Below are positions 52,226 to 60,811 of a stretch of 64,000 bases of DNA, in pieces. Below the pieces are notes generated by a model that was not told the origin of the DNA, made no database searches, and saw only the letters and a list, made by a program, of their open reading frames with translations. The stretch comes from Deinococcus sp. KNUC1210 (GTDB taxonomy: Bacteria > Deinococcota > Deinococci > Deinococcales > Deinococcaceae), in contig NZ_CP092196.1 of assembly GCF_022344005.1 (NCBI RefSeq), positions 458,982 to 522,981 of the forward strand, read 5' to 3'. The translations under genes and the position numbers were made by a program. Within the stretch, counting starts at the first letter, position 1. Each line of letters opens with the position of its first letter.

Positions 52226-53191
52226 ATGAAGACGACGCGCTTTCTTTCGCTGCTCACCGTGACAGCCCTGCTCGCCTCTCCCGCTCAGGCCGTCACCTTC
52301 ACGATCGGCTATCAGAAAGGCGGCCTGCCCGCCCTGCTCAAAGCCCGGGGCACGCTCGATGCTGTCAAAGCGCAGGGCATCGACTTCACCTGGACGCTGT
52401 TTACGGCGGGGCCGCCACTGCTGGAGGCCGCTAACGCGGGCGCGGTGGATTTCGGCGCGGTGGGCGACGCACCAGGCGTCTTTGCACTGGCGGGCGGCGC
52501 AGATCTGAAGTATGTCGCCACCTCCGAAACCCGGGTGCCGACCACCGAGGCGATCATCGTTCCGGCAGGGTCTTCGCTGAAAACGCTGGCTAATCTGAAG
52601 GGCAAAAAGATCGGCGTGGCACGCGGCTCGAGCGCTCACTACTTTCTGTACCGAGCGCTGAAGTCAGCAGGCCTGACGCTGGACGACGTGCAGCTTGTCC
52701 CCCTGTTGCCGCCCGATGCACGCCCGGCCTTCGAAACGGGGGCCATCGATGCCTGGGCCATCTGGGATCCCTTTCTGACCACTGCGCTTCAGGGCAGCGG
52801 CGCCCGGGTTCTGAAGGATCACAGTGGGCTGTATCTGGGCAAGAGTTTCTATCTGGCCCCCAGCCGCGTGCTGGCCGACGCGCAGAAGAAAAAAGCGCTG
52901 CAATACCTGCTGGACGCGCTGGCTGACACTGCCGCGTGGGCCAACACCCACCAGCGGGAGGTGATCGACGAGCTCCACACCGATCTGGGCCTGCCGGTCA
53001 GCGTGCTGAACGTGACGGTGCCAAAGGGGTTGCCGTACAACATTCGCCCGTTCCTGCCGAGCGACACGGCCAATCTTCAGGGTCTGGCTGACGCTTTCTT
53101 CGAGGCGGGTGTGCTGCCAAAAGCCGTGAAGTTAGACGCCACGACCTATCAAACGCTGCCGAGTTTTCTGGCGGCACGGGTCCAGAAGTGA
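52226..53191 (+). CDS. ssuA: Aliphatic sulfonate ABC transporter, substrate-binding protein
   Basis: 321 residues starting at ATG 52226 with a signal peptide (FLSLLTVTALLASPAQA). FTIGYQKGGLPALLKARGTL, then FTWTLFTAGPPLLEAANAGA VDFGAVGDAP, and KIGVARGSSAHYFLYRALKS AGL are typical of the SsuA/TauA/NMT1-like family. A frame extends upstream to 52073, but that part is not protein-like. Overlaps ssuC by GTGA. Confidence 0.92.
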   Translation: MKTTRFLSLLTVTALLASPAQAVTFTIGYQKGGLPALLKARGTLDAVKAQGIDFTWTLFTAGPPLLEAANAGAVDFGAVGDAPGVFALAGGADLKYVATSETRVPTTEAIIVPAGSSLKTLANLKGKKIGVARGSSAHYFLYRALKSAGLTLDDVQLVPLLPPDARPAFETGAIDAWAIWDPFLTTALQGSGARVLKDHSGLYLGKSFYLAPSRVLADAQKKKALQYLLDALADTAAWANTHQREVIDELHTDLGLPVSVLNVTVPKGLPYNIRPFLPSDTANLQGLADAFFEAGVLPKAVKLDATTYQTLPSFLAARVQK

Positions 53192-54065
53192 CGAAGTTCA
53201 GTGTGACGCAGGATGCGTTGACCGGCGCGATCACCGGGCGAAGCAGTGACACCCCGCCCAGTTCCAAGGAAACTGAAACTACGCCATTGACCCGGCACAC
53301 GCGGCAGACCCCCGGGTGGAGCGGCGAAGCGCTGCGCTGGGTTCTGCCGCTTGCCCTGCTGGTGGTGTGGCAGGTGGCTTCCAGCGTCGGCTGGCTGAAC
53401 GTCCGGGTGTTGCCCGCTCCCCTGTCCGTTGTGGTGGCTGCCTGGGAGCTGCTCAGAACCGGGCAACTGGAGCACCATTTCCTGATCAGCCTGGCGCGGG
53501 CCGGAACAGGCGTGCTGATCGGGAGCAGTCTGGGCCTGACGCTCGGCCTGCTGAACGGTACCTCACGTACCGCGTACCTGCTGCTCGACAGTAGCTTTCA
53601 GATGCTGCGAACCATCCCCAGCCTGGCACTGATTCCGCTCGTGATCGTGTGGTTCGGCATCGGAGAGAGCGGTAAGGTCTTCCTGATCGTGCTGGCGACC
53701 TTTTTCCGGTGTATCTCAATACGCTGCATGGCGTCCGGAGCATTGATGGACGGCTGACCGAGATGGCGCGGGTATACGGGTTGAGCGCACGCGACACCTT
53801 CCGGCGCGTCATCTTTCCTGGTGCGCTGCCGAGCGTGCTGGTGGGGCTGCGGTACGCGCTGGGCATTTCCTGGCTGGCGCTGGTGGTCAGCGAGTCGTTC
53901 GGGGCGAGCAGCGGCATCGGCTTTCTGGCGATGGATGCCCGCGAGTTCTTCCGCACCGATGTGATCGTGCTCAGCATCGTGATCTACGCGCTGATCGGCA
54001 AGGTCGCCGACGCGCTGGTGCGCCATCTTGAACGCCGCCTGTTGCCCTGGCAGGTGCAGGCATGA
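53188..54065 (+). CDS. ssuC: Aliphatic sulfonate ABC transporter permease, frame broken
   Basis: Repaired length 292 residues from GTG 53188. Membrane helices include WVLPLALLVVWQVASSVGWL and LISLARAGTGVLIGSSLGLT. After the T5-CC run at 53701-53707, one missing C restores FPVYLNTLHGVRSID. The permease EAA-type loop follows (EMARVYGLSARDTFRRVIFP GALPSVLVGLRYALG). The stop overlaps ssuB. Confidence 0.88.
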
Positions 54066-54805
54066 CCGCGTTGGCAGCCACCGGGTCGCTCGCGGGCGCA
54101 ACCGTCACCGTCGAGAAACTGCAGGTCCAGTTCGGTACCCGGACTGTGCTGAAAGGCGTCCACCTGCAGCTAGCTCCTGGCGAGCGGGTGGCGGTGGTGG
54201 GCGAGAGCGGCGGTGGCAAGACCACGCTGCTGCGTGTGCTGGCTGGGCTGACTGAGGTGACAGAGGGTCAGGTCGGAGTGACGCAGCAACACGCGGCGGC
54301 ACGGGTGCGGGTGATGTTTCAGGAAGACCGCCTGCTTCCCTGGCTGTCCGCCCTGGACAATGCGGCCCTGGGCCTCCCGCAGCATGAGCGTCACCATGCA
54401 GAAGCTGCGCTCGCAAACGTGGGACTGGCTCAGCGTGCCACCGCTTTTCCACATCAATTATCAGGCGGGCAACGGCAGCGGGTAGCGCTGGCCCGTGCAC
54501 TGGCACACCGTCCAGCGCTGCTGCTGCTCGACGAGCCGTTCGGTGCGCTGGACGCGATGACCCGGGCCGAAATGCATACCTTGCTGACGAGGCTGCTGGA
54601 CGAAACGGGAGCAACCACCGTGCTGGTGACGCATGATCTGGATGAAGCGTTGAAACTGGCAGACAGGGTGCTGCTGCTGCGTGCGGGCCGCGTGGCTGAG
54701 GAGGTACATGTACCCGGTGAGCGGCCCAGAAACCGAAGACTGCTCGAACCGCTGCGCGAACGGCTTGAAGCTCACCTCCAAGCGTCTGGCCCTGTCTCTG
54801 ACTGA
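54062..54805 (+). CDS. ssuB: Aliphatic sulfonate ABC transporter ATPase
   Basis: 247 residues with Walker A GESGGGKTTLL, Q-loop MFQEDRLLPWL, signature LSGGQRQRVALARAL, Walker B LLLLDEPFGALD and switch His THDLDEAL. The DRLLPW sequence after the Q-loop is typical of the SsuB/TauB group. Last gene of the operon; the frame carries no defect. Confidence 0.94.
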   Translation: MTALAATGSLAGATVTVEKLQVQFGTRTVLKGVHLQLAPGERVAVVGESGGGKTTLLRVLAGLTEVTEGQVGVTQQHAAARVRVMFQEDRLLPWLSALDNAALGLPQHERHHAEAALANVGLAQRATAFPHQLSGGQRQRVALARALAHRPALLLLDEPFGALDAMTRAEMHTLLTRLLDETGATTVLVTHDLDEALKLADRVLLLRAGRVAEEVHVPGERPRNRRLLEPLRERLEAHLQASGPVSD

Positions 54806-54921
54806 GGTTGACCCGCAACATCAGGGCAGGCTCACCGTTGACCTGCCCCAGACGGACGCAGGTTTCAATAAGAAGGTGGCGTGGGCACTGCCGGTGGGGC
54901 TGGAGCTGCCAGGATGAGCGC

Positions 54922-55530
54922 ATGTTCGTCGAACCGTGCCCCGACCAACGGTTCTGTGGAGCGGTCGCCCTCAAGCACCTTCCAGCGTTGCTGATGCTGA
55001 TCACTGCGCTGTGGATGGCCGAGATCTTCTATCAACATACGCAGAGCGGTTCGCTGCTCGATCAGCTGCTGTCGGCCGTGGTGGTCGTCGGGTTGTGGCC
55101 GGATGATCCTCAACAGCGGCTTCGGAAACGGCTGGAGGCGCTGCAGAAGTGGGTGCGGCGCTGGTCGACTGGCATGCCGCTGCCGACGGAACACCCGCTG
55201 GAGGTGTGGCCCCCGCCTGGAGGCCAGAACGTCCGTATGCATTCGACACCTGCTCTGCCCACCCGGTCGCCCGACCTCACAGCTCGCCGCCTCGCCCCGA
55301 CCGCTGTGGTCAGTGCGCCTCTCCCGGCGACGCCGGATCCCAAGCGGTTTCCGCAGCGCCCACCACTGCGCGTGCATCTGACGGCCCACGGCTTGCCGGA
55401 CGGGGCACAGCTCGAATTCACCGCCCGTTCCGGCACGCTGCTCGGTGGTTCCTTTTCAGTTCGCCTAAGTCGTCAGAACGTCGTTCAGGTGCAGCGCGAG
55501 GCAGAGATCGGTGAGGCCCACCTGCAGTAG
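54922..55530 (+). CDS. Fused frame: membrane-protein remnant plus downstream PRTRC-region gene
   Basis: A single open frame of 202 residues. The first half (LPALLMLITALWMAEIFYQH, VVVVGLWPDDPQQRLRKRLE, RRWSTGMPLP) is a shortened paralogue of the membrane protein at 31434, which ends at the same point. No stop follows, and the frame continues past a palindrome into ATG 55237, which has the 10-nt spacing of PRTRC-cassette starts. I think the second half (55237-55530, 97 aa, with LRVHLTAHGLPDGAQLEFTA) is the real second gene and the fusion reflects loss of a stop. Confidence 0.45.
   Translation: MFVEPCPDQRFCGAVALKHLPALLMLITALWMAEIFYQHTQSGSLLDQLLSAVVVVGLWPDDPQQRLRKRLEALQKWVRRWSTGMPLPTEHPLEVWPPPGGQNVRMHSTPALPTRSPDLTARRLAPTAVVSAPLPATPDPKRFPQRPPLRVHLTAHGLPDGAQLEFTARSGTLLGGSFSVRLSRQNVVQVQREAEIGEAHLQ
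55207..55226 (+). promoter_or_regulatory. Palindrome 10 nt before ATG 55237 (one mismatch)
   Basis: TGGCCCCC, 4 nt, GGAGGCCA (one C-A mismatch), then 10 nt (GAACGTCCGT) to ATG 55237. Confidence 0.65.
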
Positions 55531-55539
55531 TTGCGCCAG

Positions 55540-56395
55540 ATGTATACCCAGGATGCGGCGACCCGACTGCTGCTCACGCAGATGGCCGGACAGTTTCATC
55601 ATGGCCGGAACACAATGGTGATCGTGGCGGTGGTGGGCTGAACATTATTCGGGCGGTGGAAGGCATCGTCGGTCGTTTGCCCGCGATCCAGGAGCTGGAA
55701 GGATGAGTGACCGCACGCTGGAGGATCAGCAGGGCGAGCACTGGAAGATCGCGAATGATCATGTGCACGAAGCAGCGCAGTAGGAGCCATTCGAGGAGGG
55801 CACGCCGTCGGGGCGGGTCTCGTCGCTGAAGGCCGCGTTGCGGGCCGCTCAGTTGCAGGTGGTCCGCGACGCGCTGCTGACGTTGGGATGTGCCGCTCCT
55901 CGCCAAGTCATGGCCTGCTCTGGCCTCATCCAGGGCTTGCCGATGCTCCTGGAACTGCTGGTGGATGGCAAACCCTGTCCCACCTTCCTGGGGAGCGATG
56001 CGGCGGACGAACTGGGGTTCCTCCTGCTGTAGGCCTGTGACCCCAACGCGGAAGGACGGGCAGCTGACCTACGACCTGATGGTCGCGGCGGAGTTGCCGT
56101 TCTGGTGGAGTACTTCAGCACGAATCTGACTGCTGGCGAAACGCCCCTCGCGTTCTTCAGGCGGCGCTTCCAGCAGCTCTCAGCGGGGTACACGTTGCTG
56201 GATGTCGCCGTGCAGCCCATCCTTCTGAAGCAGACGAGCGAGCTGTCCCTGCTGATTCAGGAGCCGGACGCGACCATTTGCATCCATGCTGGTGAGTTCC
56301 ACCTGCACCCAGAGCCGGGGTTCACCATCGGGTCCCGCGATCCGGTGCCGGAACGCCATGGGCCGCACCAGGTGACGCCGCCGGAAGCTGGTTGA
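55540..56395 (+). pseudogene. Decayed genes of the PRTRC region
   Basis: A frame MYTQDAATRLLLTQMAGQFH HGRN... breaks at 55636 and, with one added G, continues GLNIIRAVEGIVGRLPAIQE to a TGA that overlaps ATG 55703 (ATGA). From 55703 the frame MSDRTLEDQQGEHWKIANDH runs to 56395 but has two TAG codons, at 55781 and 56030. The later part (VEYFSTNLTAGETPLAFFRR RF...) looks protein-like. I recognise no family. Confidence 0.4.
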
Positions 56396-56625
56396 GCCGG
56401 GTGACACCCCTACCGCTGGTGGTCGACGTGTTGGCCTTGAAGGCCGCTGAGTCGACCTTGGTTCAACTGCAAGCGGCAGCGGTAGAGGCGGCCATTCGTG
56501 GTGTGGACCTTGACGGGCTGCTTGCTCACCGGATGGCGGCGAAGTGGGCACGGTTGCAGGCCGATCCGTTTGCGGACAGCGGCAGCGGTCGCGGCCCACT
56601 CGCCTTCCTGCGAACGTCAGGTTGA
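56392..56625 (+). CDS. Short hypothetical frame, 77 aa
   Basis: Helical, with LALKAAESTLVQLQAAAVEA and a Gly/Ser end. No good ribosome site. It ends inside the IS5 remnant boundary, so it may be a truncated gene. Confidence 0.3.
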   Translation: MSRVTPLPLVVDVLALKAAESTLVQLQAAAVEAAIRGVDLDGLLAHRMAAKWARLQADPFADSGSGRGPLAFLRTSG

Positions 56626-56900
56626 GTTGGGGACGCGGTTACAGAGTGTCGCAATCAACTTGACCCGCAGGTGAAACCGATGCCTTTGGTGCCGATACGT
56701 CTCCTTGAGAATGCAGAAGACATTGAGCCGCTGGATGACCTGCTCCACGGGCAGTCTGCCTTCGGGCAGTCGACGATTGGCAGCTCGTTGGGTATCGGTG
56801 AGCGAGTGAAGCTTGTAGGCCTTCTTTGGTGTCCAAGTGGAGGTCGGTTCGTGTTCGCTGCCCTGATACCCGGCATCGGCGATGAGATAGATACTAACAA
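56617..56900 (-). pseudogene. IS5-type transposase C-terminal remnant
   Basis: The minus strand reads LIADAGYQGSEHEPTSTW, then RRLPEGRLPVEQVIQRLNVF CILKETYRHQRHRFHLRVKL IATLCN, the C-terminal DDE region of IS5-like transposases (ADxGYxG ... RxxVExxIxxLK). The rest is missing. Confidence 0.65.
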
Positions 56901-56952
56901 TGGTAACAGGCTGCGCTGACTACTGCGCCCTCCATCGTTCAGCGAGCGCCTT

Positions 56953-57600
56953 TCACGTCGGCGAGCGGTCGTCCATTTGCTTCGCTGCGCTGTATATCGC
57001 CGCGCGCGAGAGGCCAAGGTGGTTCGCGACGATCTCCATCGAGCGTTTCACTTCCAGGTGCCCAGACGCTCGGAGCTCCTGCAGGAGATTCCGACGGTCC
57101 TGCGGTCCGAGCGCACGTGGGCTGGTGGCGCGCCGCGCGGCGAAAGCGTCGATCTGTGCGCGCACGGCGTCCGCGCCGATCGGATCAAGCGTTTCGCGTT
57201 GCGGAGGATCGACCCGGATGAAGGAGGTCAAGACGCTTGTGAGGCTCTGGAAGCTCGTGAGGTCAACGTTGAGGCAGATCGCCGCGACATACTGTCCCGT
57301 AGAGTCCTTGATGCCGATGGAGGTGCTTTTCACGGCGCGCCCGTCCGCGAAGCGGCCCGCGTAGTTGGCGATGACTTGGGGGTAGTTGGGGTCAGCAAGG
57401 CGGGCGAGGCCGAGTTCGGTGGCGGGCTGACCAATGCTGCGGCCGGAGAGGTTGTTATGCAGGGCAAGGATGGCGTGTTCGGGATTGGTGAGATCGTGGA
57501 CGACAACTTCGCAGAAGGGTGCGAGCGTCTCTGCGAGTCCTTGGGCGATGAACTGGAGCTGGTCGAGGAGGAGGGTCTGTTCAGGGGTCTTCTCATCCAT
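56953..57600 (-). CDS. YheO/DauR-like regulator (PAS-like plus HTH)
   Basis: 215 residues. The N-terminal YheO-type domain is clear: LAPFCEVVVHDLTNPEHAIL, HNNLSGRSIGQPATELGLAR, YAGRFADGRAVKSTSIGIKD and AICLNVDLTSF. The C-terminal HTH (LQELRASGHLEVKRSMEIVA NHLGLSRAAIYSAAKQ) is of the DauR type. DauR represses D-arginine use in Pseudomonas. It is divergent from the dehydratase gene by 78 bp and is its probable regulator. Confidence 0.85.
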   Translation of the reverse strand: MDEKTPEQTLLLDQLQFIAQGLAETLAPFCEVVVHDLTNPEHAILALHNNLSGRSIGQPATELGLARLADPNYPQVIANYAGRFADGRAVKSTSIGIKDSTGQYVAAICLNVDLTSFQSLTSVLTSFIRVDPPQRETLDPIGADAVRAQIDAFAARRATSPRALGPQDRRNLLQELRASGHLEVKRSMEIVANHLGLSRAAIYSAAKQMDDRSPT

Positions 57601-57678
57601 ATAGACATTCTATCCAGAAAGTGGAAATAATGTCCAAAACTCGCTGACCGCCTTCTCCCACTCCACTTCGAGGTTCCA

Positions 57679-58661
57679 ATGCATTCCCACCCCACACCGT
57701 CACTCGTCACCCTCGCCGCCCTGCACGCCGCACACGACCGCGTCCGCCCGTATGTCGTCCGTACTCCCCTCGTGCCTTTTCCGCTGAAAGACTTCTGGCT
57801 GAAACCGGAAAGCCTGCAGCCCACCGGCGCCTTCAAGTTGCGCGGGGCTTTCAACGCGCTGTTGTCGCTCACGCCGGAGGCACGGGCGCGTGGCGTCGTT
57901 GCACACTCGAGCGGCAACCACGCGCAAGCCGTCGCGTACGCTGCGCAGCAGCTCGGCCTCCCTGCAGTCGTCGTCATGCCCGAGAACGCGCCCCGCTTGA
58001 AGCTCGCCATGACCCGTGCGTTCGGTGCAGACGTCGTCATCGTCGGCCCAGCCAGCGAGGACCGAGCCCGTAAGGCAGAGGAGCTTGCGCGCGAACGTGG
58101 CCTCACCCCGATCCCCCCTATGACGACGCCCGCATCATCGCCGGCGCCGGCACCGTTGGCCTGGAGATTCTCCAAGACCTCCCAGATGTCGGCACCATTC
58201 TGGTGCCCGTGAGTGGGGGTGGATTGATTTCCGGCATCGCTGCGGCCATCAAGCTGTCCCGGCCCCAGACCCGCATCATTGGCGTGGAGCCTGAAGACGC
58301 CGCCGACGCGCACGAGAGCTTTAGAAGCGGGCAACGGGTAACCTACAGCGCCGAGCAGGTTGGGCGAACCCTGGCAGACGGGCTCCGCGTCCAGCACCTG
58401 GGCGACCTCAACTGGACCCATGTACAGGCGTACGTCGACGACATCATCACCGTATCCGAAGCGGAACTCCGCCAGGCTGCCCGAGAAGCCACCCTGCGAA
58501 CCCGCCTGGTGACTGAACCGAGTGGTGCCGTCACCATCGCTGCGGCCCTGTACCGCCGCAAGCAGCTCGGCCAGACCGGCCCGCTGGTGGCGGTCCTGAG
58601 TGGCGGGAACCTTGACCCGGACCTGCTGGTCGAACTCCTTACCGAGAGGGACGCCACATGA
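57679..58661 (+). CDS. PLP-dependent threonine/serine dehydratase-like enzyme, frame broken in a C6 run
   Basis: Repaired length 327 residues. LKPESLQPTGAFKLRGAFNA contains the PLP lysine (SxxxTGxFKxRG), SSGNHAQAVAYAA is the phosphate/substrate loop, and VPVSGGGLISGIAAAIK is the glycine loop. The frame breaks at C6 58113-58118; one added C restores PPYDDARIIAGAGTVGLEIL. A pair with an ornithine-cyclodeaminase-like protein, as here, occurs in hydroxyectoine (EutBC) and beta-hydroxyaspartate (BhcBD) pathways. Exact substrate unknown. Confidence 0.85.
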
Positions 58662-59662
58662 CGCACGCCCCCCTTGAGCTCGCGGTGCTGGACGACGTGA
58701 CGATCCGCGCCCTTCTCACGTATCCGAACGTGATCGACCTGATTGAACGGGCCTTTGCTGCCGACGCGCGTGGTCAAGCGACGGTCCTTCCAGTCATCGG
58801 TCATAGCCTGAACGGCGGACGCTACAGCATCAAGTCCAGTCACCTGCGTCTCAGCGACGGTGAGGACGCGCTGGACGTATTTGGCCTGAAGATGGGTTCG
58901 TACTTTCCCGGCAATGCCGAGCAGGGATTGCCGACGCACAGCGCAGCGATGCTGCTCGGTGATCCTGATACGGGGCAGCCGTCGGCGCTGCTGGCCGCAA
59001 ACGCCATTACTGAGTTCCGCACCGCCGCGGTGGGCGCGGTGGCCGCGCGACACCTCGCGCGGGATGACGCCTCCGTCGTCGCGTTGTTTGGGACAGGCGC
59101 TCAGGCACGCGCGCAGCTCAAAGCGCTGATGCACGTTCGGGCGGTGCGGGCGGTCCGGGTGTGGTCACGCTCGACTGAGCGGGCCGAGCGCTTCGCCGAG
59201 GAGCTCGGCCTCCTGGGGATCACGGCCCGCGCCGTCAAGGATGGACGCGCTGCGTGTGAAGGGGCGGATATCGTCGTGACGGTCACGCCGTCCGAGCGGG
59301 CGATCATAGAACGCGGCTGGATCGCGCCTGGCACCCACGTGAATGCAATGGGGTCGGACGCACCGGGCAAGCAGGAACTCGACCCGCTGCTCGTGGCGAA
59401 CGCGAAGGTGGTTGTGGACAGACGTGCGCAGAGCGTCACCATTGGGGAGTTACAGGGGCCGCTGATGCTTGGCCTGATGCGGGTGGAGGACGTGCACGCG
59501 GAACTGGGCGAGATCTGCGCAGGTCTTGCCCTCGGACGATCCTCTCGCGAGGAGGTGACGGTGTTCGATTCGACGGGCGTATCGTTCCAGGACACCGTGC
59601 TCGCCGGACAGGTGTTGCGCCTTGCGCGCGACCGCTCGGTCTTGACGTCGTTCAAGCTGTAG
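58658..59662 (+). CDS. Ornithine cyclodeaminase/mu-crystallin family enzyme
   Basis: 334 residues. MSYSxKxxx-type substrate region GGRYSIKSSHLRLS, GLKMGSYFPGNAEQGLPTHS AAMLL, ITEFRTAAVGAVAARHLAR, NAD-binding VVALFGTGAQARAQLKAL and WIAPGTHVNAMGSDAPGKQE LD are all family landmarks. Members reduce imines or deaminate amino acids, including iminosuccinate reductase. Overlaps the dehydratase stop by 4 bp, so the two enzymes are made together. Confidence 0.88.
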   Translation: MTHAPLELAVLDDVTIRALLTYPNVIDLIERAFAADARGQATVLPVIGHSLNGGRYSIKSSHLRLSDGEDALDVFGLKMGSYFPGNAEQGLPTHSAAMLLGDPDTGQPSALLAANAITEFRTAAVGAVAARHLARDDASVVALFGTGAQARAQLKALMHVRAVRAVRVWSRSTERAERFAEELGLLGITARAVKDGRAACEGADIVVTVTPSERAIIERGWIAPGTHVNAMGSDAPGKQELDPLLVANAKVVVDRRAQSVTIGELQGPLMLGLMRVEDVHAELGEICAGLALGRSSREEVTVFDSTGVSFQDTVLAGQVLRLARDRSVLTSFKL

Positions 59663-59941
59663 AGAGCAGATGCTGCTGGACCCAATGAGACATCCTATCC
59701 ACCTCTCCAGCGCCAAGTGGCTGAAGCGGCACCTCGCGCTCACGTAGATCGGCGGCACCGGCTCCTCTCAGGACGTCTCGCAGTCGGGCGGCGTCACGCC
59801 GCAGCCTACTCCGCGCGTACCGACCCATATGCAGGCGGTAGAACCAATGACATCTTGGTCACGGGTTGACAGATGGCACCCAGCCCGTTGTTCGTGGTGC
59901 CTGGCGTGGGATGACGCTCGAGCAAGGAGGGCGGACAGCGG
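59663..59941. other. Spacer before the ThiF gene
   Basis: About 280 bp between the OCD-like gene and the ThiF palindrome. Possible remains of an earlier cassette gene, but no frame is convincing. GGCGGCGTCACGCCGC near 59783 is a small palindrome of unknown meaning. Confidence 0.35.
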
Positions 59942-59960
59942 TGGCCCCCACTGGGGGCCA
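59942..59960 (+). promoter_or_regulatory. Palindrome 10 nt before the ThiF gene
   Basis: TGGCCCCC, ACT, GGGGGCCA, then 10 nt (AGTGCTGTGT) to ATG 59971, the same as at the E, C and B genes more than 9 kb upstream. Confidence 0.8.
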
Positions 59961-59970
59961 AGTGCTGTGT

Positions 59971-60777
59971 ATGCATTTGTTGACCTTCAATCCCAGAGAG
60001 CGCCTGCTGATCACGCTGATTGGTGTCGGCGGCACCGGCAGTTTGATCCTCACGCATCTGGTTCGGCTCGATCAGGCGATTCGTGCGTTGGGCGGGCAGG
60101 GCCTGCAGGTTCGGGCGTTCGATCCAGACGCGGTGAGCGAGACGAATCTGACCCGGCAGAACTTCGCGCCTGCGGATGTCGGGCGGAACAAGGCGGTGGT
60201 GCTGGTGGAGCGCTGCAATCTGTTCGCGGGGTTGACGTGGCAGGCATTCGCACGCTGCGCGACCTCGAAGGATTTCCAGCGGTCTCAGCATGTGGTGATC
60301 AGCTGTGTGGACACCGGGCAGGCCCGGCGGGAGATTGGGGCGGCGTTGGGGACGTGGGGAGCACACTACTGGTTGGACTGCGGCAATGATGCCGCGCAGG
60401 GGCAGGTGGTATTGGGGCAGTTGCACGGGGCAATGCGGCTGCCGCACATCCTGGAGGTGGATCCGAGCGGGATGCAGGGGATGGATAATGACCGACCGAG
60501 CTGTAGCGCGCTGGAGGCACTGACGCGGCAGCATCTGTTCATCAACCCGGCGATTGCGTTGCAGGCCGCACAGTTGTTGGGGGAACTGCTGCTGAATGCC
60601 GGAACCGAGGTGCAAGCGGTGTATGTGAACCTGCAGGGGGTGACGCGGGTGATGGCGAAGGCAGTGGGTGAACAGCCGAAGCCGCCGCAGAAGGCGAAGC
60701 GGGTGGTGCCGTTGCTGCCCAGGGTCGTCCAGCGGGGGTCTCGCGTGCGCCGGTCCCGGAAACAGCTCGCCGTATGA
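59971..60777 (+). CDS. PRTRC system ThiF-family (E1-like) protein
   Basis: 268 residues from ATG 59971 (the frame also extends to 59866 across the palindrome). E1-like adenylating features: LIGVGGTGSLILTHLVRLDQ (GxGGxG), FDPDAVSETNLTRQNFAPAD VGRNK (D-D-N-R-Q-K pattern of ThiF/MoeB), VVISCVDTGQARREI and YWLDCGNDAAQGQVVLG, as in PRTRC ThiF proteins. It probably acts with the other PRTRC proteins; no substrate is known. It is separated from E-C-F-B by the inserted regions. Confidence 0.88.
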   Translation: MHLLTFNPRERLLITLIGVGGTGSLILTHLVRLDQAIRALGGQGLQVRAFDPDAVSETNLTRQNFAPADVGRNKAVVLVERCNLFAGLTWQAFARCATSKDFQRSQHVVISCVDTGQARREIGAALGTWGAHYWLDCGNDAAQGQVVLGQLHGAMRLPHILEVDPSGMQGMDNDRPSCSALEALTRQHLFINPAIALQAAQLLGELLLNAGTEVQAVYVNLQGVTRVMAKAVGEQPKPPQKAKRVVPLLPRVVQRGSRVRRSRKQLAV

Positions 60778-60811
60778 CGCACCCGCAGCGTTCTCTGGAG
60801 GAGATTGAAGC

